Below are positions 40,185 through 44,790 of a DNA stretch of 44,790 bases, one piece after another; the stretch's first letter is position 1, and every line of letters begins with the position of its first letter. The position numbers and the translations under genes are program-made. This DNA comes from Stenotrophomonas maltophilia (GTDB taxonomy: Bacteria > Pseudomonadota > Gammaproteobacteria > Xanthomonadales > Xanthomonadaceae): NCBI GenBank assembly GCA_002435595.1, contig DJBL01000101.1:1-44790 (forward strand), given 5' to 3'. A model generated the notes under the pieces. That model worked only from the letters and a program-made list of their open reading frames with translations, did not search any database and was not told where the DNA came from.

Positions 40185-41369
40185 ATGTTCCGTCAGCGCT
40201 TTGCCGTTCTTGTCGCCTGCGCCGCCGCGGCGCTGTCGCTCGCCGCCTCCGCCGCCGAACCGCCGTCGAAGGTGATCGGCGCGTACTACCCGGGGGGCTC
40301 GGCCGAGCGCTATCCGATCGCGGACATTCCGGCCGACACGCTCACCCACCTGTTCTACGCATTCGCCACCATCGACGCGGGCAGGTGCGTGGTGGGGCCG
40401 CAGGCGGACGCGCACTTCACGGCGCTGGCGGCGCTCAAGCGTGCGCACCCGACGCTGCATACCCTGATCTCGATCGGCGGCTGGAATGCAGGCGGCTTCT
40501 CCGACGCGGCGTTGACGGCCGACAGCCGCGCGCGGTTCGTGGGCTCCTGCGTGGCGCTGTTCTTCGACACGCACCGCGGCAGCTTCGACGGCGTGGACAT
40601 CGACTGGGAATTCCCGGTGTATGGCGGCCCGACCGACATCACCGACCGCCCGCAGGACCGCCACAACATGACCCTGCTGGTGCAGGAGTTCCGTCGCCAG
40701 CTCGATGCAGCCGGCAAGGCGCGCCAGCAGCACCTGCTGCTCACCGCCGCACTGCCGGCCGGCCGCGTGCAGACCGACGGCCCCTACGATCCGGCGCGCA
40801 GCTATGAGCTCAGGGAACTGGGCGAACGGCTCGATTTCATCAACCTGATGAGCTATGACATGGGCACCGGGTTCTCGGCGGTGTCCACCTTCAACGCACC
40901 GCTGCGTGAGGTGCCCGCCGATCCGTTGGGCACGGCGCAGCGTCGGTGGAACAACGTGGAAGGCGCCGTGGCCTACTACCAGCAGCAGGGCGTGCCGGCC
41001 GACAAGCTGGTGCTGGGCGTGCCGTTCTACGGGCGCGGTTTCCGGGTCAGCACCGATTCGGCCGATGGCCTCTACCAGCCCTACAGCGCGCCGTTCGACG
41101 CCGGTGACTGGCGGCGCATCCGCGGCGACTTCCTCGGCCGGCCCGGATGGCAGCGCCACTGGCATCCGGTGGCGCAGGCACCGTGGCTGTACAACCCGAC
41201 CGAACGGATCTTCATCAGCTACGAAGACCCGACCTCGATTGGGCTGCGCGCCGATTTCGCCAAGGCGGCCAAGCTGCGCGGCGTGTTCACCTGGGAGCTG
41301 ACCGGCGACGACGCGCAGGGCAGTCTGCTGCAGGCGATGGCCGCGCCCTTCCTGGCTCAGTCCAGGTAG
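40185..41369 (+). CDS. Secreted GH18-family chitinase-like hydrolase
   Basis: A 394-residue protein with a signal peptide (MFRQRFAVLVACAAAALSLA, cleavage near ASA-AE). The GH18 barrel has the SIGGWN strand, the catalytic motif FDGVDIDWE with Glu142 as acid and Asp138/Asp140, LMSYDMGTG (substrate tyrosine) and GVFTWELTGDD near the end. GH18 enzymes cleave beta-1,4 GlcNAc polymers with substrate-assisted retention. No chitin-binding module is attached. The start ATG at 40185 fits the signal peptide. The 3' end overlaps the convergent VOC gene by 13 bases. The 254 bp upstream show no obvious signals. Confidence 0.92.
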   Translation: MFRQRFAVLVACAAAALSLAASAAEPPSKVIGAYYPGGSAERYPIADIPADTLTHLFYAFATIDAGRCVVGPQADAHFTALAALKRAHPTLHTLISIGGWNAGGFSDAALTADSRARFVGSCVALFFDTHRGSFDGVDIDWEFPVYGGPTDITDRPQDRHNMTLLVQEFRRQLDAAGKARQQHLLLTAALPAGRVQTDGPYDPARSYELRELGERLDFINLMSYDMGTGFSAVSTFNAPLREVPADPLGTAQRRWNNVEGAVAYYQQQGVPADKLVLGVPFYGRGFRVSTDSADGLYQPYSAPFDAGDWRRIRGDFLGRPGWQRHWHPVAQAPWLYNPTERIFISYEDPTSIGLRADFAKAAKLRGVFTWELTGDDAQGSLLQAMAAPFLAQSR

Positions 41370-41749
41370 TGCGAGACCTCGATCAGGTTGGCGTCCGGGT
41401 CGCGGAAGTACACCGACAGGATCGGCCCGGTGGCGCCGGTGCGCTGCACCGGGCCTTCCTCGATCGCCACCGCCTGCGCCTGCAGGTGGGCCAGGATCTC
41501 GTCCATGGTCGCGTAGGTGATCAGGCACAGGTCGGCCGAGCCGGGCGTGGGGCGGGCGGCCTTGGGCTCGAACTCGCGACCGGCGGCATGCAGGTTGATC
41601 TTCTGCAGCCCGAAACGCAGTGCGGTGCGCCCGGCGCCAAAGGTCTCCACGGTCATGCCGAGCACGCGCCGGTAGAAGTGGCAGGTGCTGTCGATGTCGG
41701 CCACGGTGAGGACGAGGTGGTCGAGGCGGTCGATATGCAGGTCGGTCAT
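41357..41749 (-). CDS. VOC (glyoxalase/bleomycin-resistance fold) protein
   Basis: A 130-residue vicinal-oxygen-chelate protein from the ATG at 41749 (MTDLHIDRLDHLVLTVADID). Two beta-alpha-beta-beta-beta repeats are visible. Likely metal ligands are His11 (DHLVLTV) and Glu124 (NLIEVSHY). It resembles small VOC proteins related to fosfomycin-resistance and glyoxalase families; the substrate is unknown. It is convergent with the chitinase gene and divergent from the winged-helix regulator 133 bp away. Confidence 0.87.
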   Translation of the reverse strand: MTDLHIDRLDHLVLTVADIDSTCHFYRRVLGMTVETFGAGRTALRFGLQKINLHAAGREFEPKAARPTPGSADLCLITYATMDEILAHLQAQAVAIEEGPVQRTGATGPILSVYFRDPDANLIEVSHYLD

Positions 41750-41882
41750 GGCAGTGCGGCAGGGCGGGGAAAGCGGCAGGTTACCCCCGCGACCGGCAAT
41801 GCACGGTGAGCGAGGGCGGGCTGCAGGGCGGCAGACCAATGACACCTGCGGGTCGGTTGCGCGGTGCCCTATGCTTGGCCGC

Positions 41883-43466
41883 ATGGAGACCGTGCGCCTG
41901 CTGGACCTGGACATCGACCGCACCCTGCAACAGGTGCGGCGCGGCGATGCCGTTCTGCCGGTCAGCGGGCTGAGTTGGCGGCTGCTGGACTGCCTGCTGG
42001 CGCACGGTACCAACGTGGTGAGCTTCGATGCCCTCGCCGCGCAGGTGTGGGCCCCGGCCGTCGTCGGCGAAGATGCGATCAGCCAGCGGGTGAAGCTGCT
42101 GCGCCAGGCGCTGGGCGATGACAGCCGCAGCCCACGCTATGTGCGCTCGGTCCGCGGCCGTGGTTACCAGCTGTGCGCGCCCGTGCAGCCGGGCGTGCAC
42201 GACATGCCAGCCGGCCCTGCACCGCGTGTGGCGCGGCGCTGGGGCTGGCGCGGGGCCATTGGCGTTGCCAGTGCAGTGATCGTCGCTGCGCTCGTGGCCG
42301 TCGCGGCCTGGCCCACCGCCGCGCCGCGCTCCCCGGCCGACCCGCTGCTGCAGCGCGCCGATCACTACGCCGAGATCGGCCAGGCCAGCAACAACGCGCG
42401 CGCCATCGCGCTGTACCGGCAGGCGCTGCAGGTCGATCCGGACCTGCCTGCCGCACGACGCGGGCTGGCACGTGCGCTGGCAGCCGATACCTGCCTGTTC
42501 AATGGTCCCGCCGAGCGCGCGCAGCAGGCCGTGCGCGAAGCGGACCGGGCGCTGCGCGCCGTACCGGACGATGCCGCCGCCTTGGCTGCACGCGGATACG
42601 CGCATGACTGCCTGGGGTCGATGCCGCGGGCGATCGCCGATTACCAGCGGGCGTTGCAGCGCGACCCGGACGATGAGCGCACGCGCGCCTCGCTGGCGTA
42701 CCTGCAGCAGGAACAGGGCCACCTTGCGCAGGCACTGCAGGCCAACCTGTCGCTGCGCGCGCCCGAACGGGTCCGTTTCCGCGAGGTGCAGGTGGCGCGC
42801 GAGCTGGAACTGCTCGGCTTCACCGATGCCGCTGCACGTCGCCACGAACGCAACTTCCAGCTGTTCCCCGACAATGTGTTCGCCAACATCGCCTGGCCGC
42901 GCAGCCTGCTGCTCATGGGCGATGCGGGCCGGGCACGGACGGCGCTGCAGCAGGCGCTCGCGCGCGGTACGCCGCATCCACAGTTGTTCCGCCTGCAGGG
43001 CGAGATGCTGCTCCTGCAAGGCGACGCCGCGGGCGCCGCACAGGCCTTCGAGCGCGGCCGGGCGCTGCGTCCGCAGCAGTCGATGGGTCAGACCCTGGCT
43101 GGCCTGCACGGCACCGTACCGCCTGCGCCGGCGTGGATTGCCGCGCAGCTACAGGCGAAGGCGGGCGAGGCAGGGGATGGCTGGTCGGACATGGCCATCG
43201 AACGCGCCCTGCTGCACCAGGCCCAGGGCAATACGGCGGCCGCCGTGGCCGACCTGCAGCGTGCGGTGGACGCGGGCTTCCGCGATGCCGCCTGGCTGCG
43301 CGCCACGCCGCTGTTCGCTCCGCTGCGCGTGGCGCCCGGGTGGCCGCGGCTGTTGGCCCGGATCGACGCAGACGTCGCTGCGCAGCGCGCGCTTGTCCTG
43401 GCCGCCGCGTGGCGGCCAGGCGAGTTGGATGGGCTCAGTCCAGCGCGGGCAGCAGGAACCCGGTAA
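41883..43466 (+). CDS. CadC/ToxR-type membrane regulator with TPR sensor
   Basis: A 527-residue one-component regulator. Residues 1-100 form an OmpR/PhoB-type winged helix (SWRLLDCLLAH, VSFDALAAQVW, AISQRVKLLRQALGDD, YVRSVRGRGYQL). A single transmembrane helix spans about 124-143 (AIGVASAVIVAALVAVAAW). The periplasmic part (150-500) is built of tetratricopeptide repeats. Such proteins read a periplasmic or membrane signal and bind DNA directly. I used the ATG at 41883; another at 41871 (MLGR) is in frame. A -10-like TATGCT at 41870-41875 would place the transcript start at the ATG. The 3' end overlaps the convergent hydrolase gene by 32 bases. Confidence 0.88.
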   Translation: METVRLLDLDIDRTLQQVRRGDAVLPVSGLSWRLLDCLLAHGTNVVSFDALAAQVWAPAVVGEDAISQRVKLLRQALGDDSRSPRYVRSVRGRGYQLCAPVQPGVHDMPAGPAPRVARRWGWRGAIGVASAVIVAALVAVAAWPTAAPRSPADPLLQRADHYAEIGQASNNARAIALYRQALQVDPDLPAARRGLARALAADTCLFNGPAERAQQAVREADRALRAVPDDAAALAARGYAHDCLGSMPRAIADYQRALQRDPDDERTRASLAYLQQEQGHLAQALQANLSLRAPERVRFREVQVARELELLGFTDAAARRHERNFQLFPDNVFANIAWPRSLLLMGDAGRARTALQQALARGTPHPQLFRLQGEMLLLQGDAAGAAQAFERGRALRPQQSMGQTLAGLHGTVPPAPAWIAAQLQAKAGEAGDGWSDMAIERALLHQAQGNTAAAVADLQRAVDAGFRDAAWLRATPLFAPLRVAPGWPRLLARIDADVAAQRALVLAAAWRPGELDGLSPARAAGTR

Positions 43467-44511
43467 GGATGCGCCGCGACTGCGGGTGGGCGTAGTTGCG
43501 GTTGTAGGCACTGCTGGTGATGACCGCCACCAGCTTCCTGTCCGGGATCACGAACACGTAGTTGCCCCCGTTGCCGGACATTGCCCACAGCGTCGTTTCG
43601 CGCCCCTGCACGGGCAGTTTCAGGCCCCACCACTGGTACCCGTAGTCGCTGCCATCGCCGGTGCTGGCCTGTGCGCTGACCATCGCGGCCACGTAGTCGG
43701 CCGGGATCAGCGCCTTGCCCTGCCAGCGCCCACCGGCCAGCACCAACTCGCCCAGGCGAGCGAGGTCCCGACTGCGGTAGCGGGTGCCGCCGCCGCCCAT
43801 GCCGATGCCGTCCGGCGAACGGTTCCACCGGCTGGCGGTGATTCCCAGCGGACGCTCCAGCGCCTGCGCGGCATAGTCGGCCAGCGGCATCTGCGTGGCC
43901 CGTTCCAGCACTGCGCCGAGCACGAACGAATTGACCGTGCAGTAGGCATGGGCGCGACCGTGCGGACTGTCCTGCGGACGCGTCATCCACGGCGCGAAGC
44001 CCTTGACCGGCAGGGCCAGGGCGAAGTCCAGCCACGCTTCGGTGACATACATGCGTTCTTCGTTGCCGGTGGAGAACGCGTTCTCGTCGTCGCACTCCCA
44101 CAGGCTGCTCATGGTGAGCAGGTCTTCCACGGTGGTGGCACGCAGGCGGGGGTCGACCGCGTGGGTGGCGGTGAACGCGGGAAAGTAATCGTAGACGCGG
44201 GCCTGTACCCCCGGCAGGTGGCCATCGCCGATGGCCGCGCCGACCAGCATCGCGGTGACGCTTTTGCTGGCCGAGCGCACATCATGCAGCGTGTCGGCGC
44301 TGGCCCCGTTGAAGTAATGCTCGTAGGCAATCTGTCCGTCCACCATCAGCAGCACGCTGGTGACCTGCTTGATGTCCTCGGCGGCGATGGCCGCTTCCAG
44401 GGCGGCCAGCCGGGCCGGATCCGGTGTCGGCGGCACCGCCCGGGCCACCAGCGGCAGGCAGGCAAGCCAGAACAGGATCAGCGCGGCGCAACGGGGGGAA
44501 CGGGTGTGCAT
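43435..44511 (-). CDS. Serine beta-lactamase-fold hydrolase (class C-like)
   Basis: A 358-residue exported protein with a signal peptide (MHTRSPRCAALILFWLACLP, then LVARA). The catalytic tetrad SASK gives Ser80 and Lys83. A tyrosine motif YCTVNSF replaces the usual YSN, and GNGGNY stands at the position of the third motif. Family members include esterases, D-aminopeptidases and penicillin-binding protein-like enzymes; most are not true beta-lactamases, and I would not infer resistance. It is convergent with, and overlaps, the winged-helix regulator. Confidence 0.87.
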   Translation of the reverse strand: MHTRSPRCAALILFWLACLPLVARAVPPTPDPARLAALEAAIAAEDIKQVTSVLLMVDGQIAYEHYFNGASADTLHDVRSASKSVTAMLVGAAIGDGHLPGVQARVYDYFPAFTATHAVDPRLRATTVEDLLTMSSLWECDDENAFSTGNEERMYVTEAWLDFALALPVKGFAPWMTRPQDSPHGRAHAYCTVNSFVLGAVLERATQMPLADYAAQALERPLGITASRWNRSPDGIGMGGGGTRYRSRDLARLGELVLAGGRWQGKALIPADYVAAMVSAQASTGDGSDYGYQWWGLKLPVQGRETTLWAMSGNGGNYVFVIPDRKLVAVITSSAYNRNYAHPQSRRILTGFLLPALD

Positions 44512-44651
44512 GGTCAGGCTCCTCGAAGTGGAACCCGACTACGCCATGGACGCGGCTGAAGTGCTGGAAGAACGCCTGAAGGTTTCTGAAGGCCCGTCCG
44601 CACAAGGGCATGGTGGGCGAGGGCGCGACGCACGGGGCGCCGCGTCGACGG

Positions 44652-44790
44652 TCACGGCGCGGGCGCGGCCAGGTGCTGCGGTCGCGCCCACACGCTGTTG
44701 GGCTCGCCGTGGAGCGCGCGCCGGCTGCTGGCGCGCGCCATCGCGGCAAAACCGATCGCCATCGCCAGTGCCACCCCGTCCACCCAGAAC
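44652..44790 (-). CDS. C-terminal fragment of a probable membrane protein
   Basis: The minus-strand frame entering at the right edge runs 45 codons to a TGA at 44652-44654. It begins FWVDGVALAMAIGFAAMARA, which looks like a final transmembrane helix, and ends with a polar tail (EPNSVWARPQHLAAPAP). The start lies outside the window. Identity unknown; codon use fits the neighbourhood. Confidence 0.45.
   Translation of the reverse strand, partial: FWVDGVALAMAIGFAAMARASSRRALHGEPNSVWARPQHLAAPAP

Noticed and set aside
43435..44511. Calling the hydrolase an antibiotic-resistance beta-lactamase
   Set aside because: Only the SxxK motif is standard; the tyrosine motif is altered and the family is mainly esterases and peptidases.
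42472..44559. A 695-codon plus-strand frame across the regulator and hydrolase genes
   Set aside because: It lies in a non-coding frame of the regulator and antisense to the hydrolase; composition is Arg/Ala/Cys-rich with no motif.

Overview
The window is about 44.8 kb of GC-rich chromosome from a gammaproteobacterium of the Xanthomonadaceae, most likely Stenotrophomonas or a close relative. Protein sequences, GTG starts, the separate nuoC and nuoD genes, and the gene orders tpiA-secG-tRNA-Leu-nuoA-N and tRNA-fMet-rimP-nusA-infB-rbfA-truB-rpsO-pnp all point there. This is mainly core genome. I see no phage, insertion sequence, CRISPR array or secretion island.

Layout. 1-6022: a LysR regulator (partial) diverges from trpB - lipoprotein - trpA, followed by accD and glmM, ending at a bidirectional terminator. 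6109-10046 (minus): a three-gene envelope operon (YejM/PbgA-like membrane hydrolase, GT4 glycosyltransferase, polysaccharide deacetylase). 10244-11179: an Fe(II)/2-oxoglutarate-type oxygenase. 11554-12953: tpiA, secG, tRNA-Leu(GAG). 13067-28049: a complete 14-gene respiratory complex I operon, nuoA to nuoN. 28176-28633: two identical initiator tRNA genes, each with its own terminator. 28634-29703: a gene-poor 1 kb stretch with simple repeats, two copies of a structured repeat, and the rimP promoter and leader. 29704-38775: the translation/RNA cluster rimP, nusA, infB, rbfA, truB, rpsO, pnp. 38923-44790: accessory genes (TPR protein, GH18 chitinase, VOC protein, membrane-bound winged-helix/TPR regulator, beta-lactamase-fold hydrolase, and the tail of a further gene).

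How the parts work together. The first block makes tryptophan, malonyl-CoA and glucosamine-1-phosphate. The nuo block is the proton-pumping NADH:quinone oxidoreductase. The right-hand cluster couples ribosome maturation, transcription elongation, translation initiation, tRNA modification and RNA decay. In E. coli the same cluster follows secG-leuU-...-metY; here the whole nuo operon sits between the leucine and initiator tRNAs.

The most interesting signals are non-coding. (1) A 104-111 bp dispersed element occurs four times (3386-3491, 11302-11405, 28805-28915, 29177-29286). The two best copies differ at 10 of 28 positions of their outer stem, yet every pair is kept by double compensatory changes or G-U wobbles. 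The wobbles are all valid on one strand only, as expected for a structured RNA. (2) The rimP-nusA-infB leader has a good promoter with an inverted repeat over its -35, a 39-codon leader ORF with a strong ribosome binding site, and a terminator-like hairpin whose 3' half can instead pair with the start of that leader ORF. That is a plausible attenuator keyed to translation initiation. Both are inferences from sequence alone.
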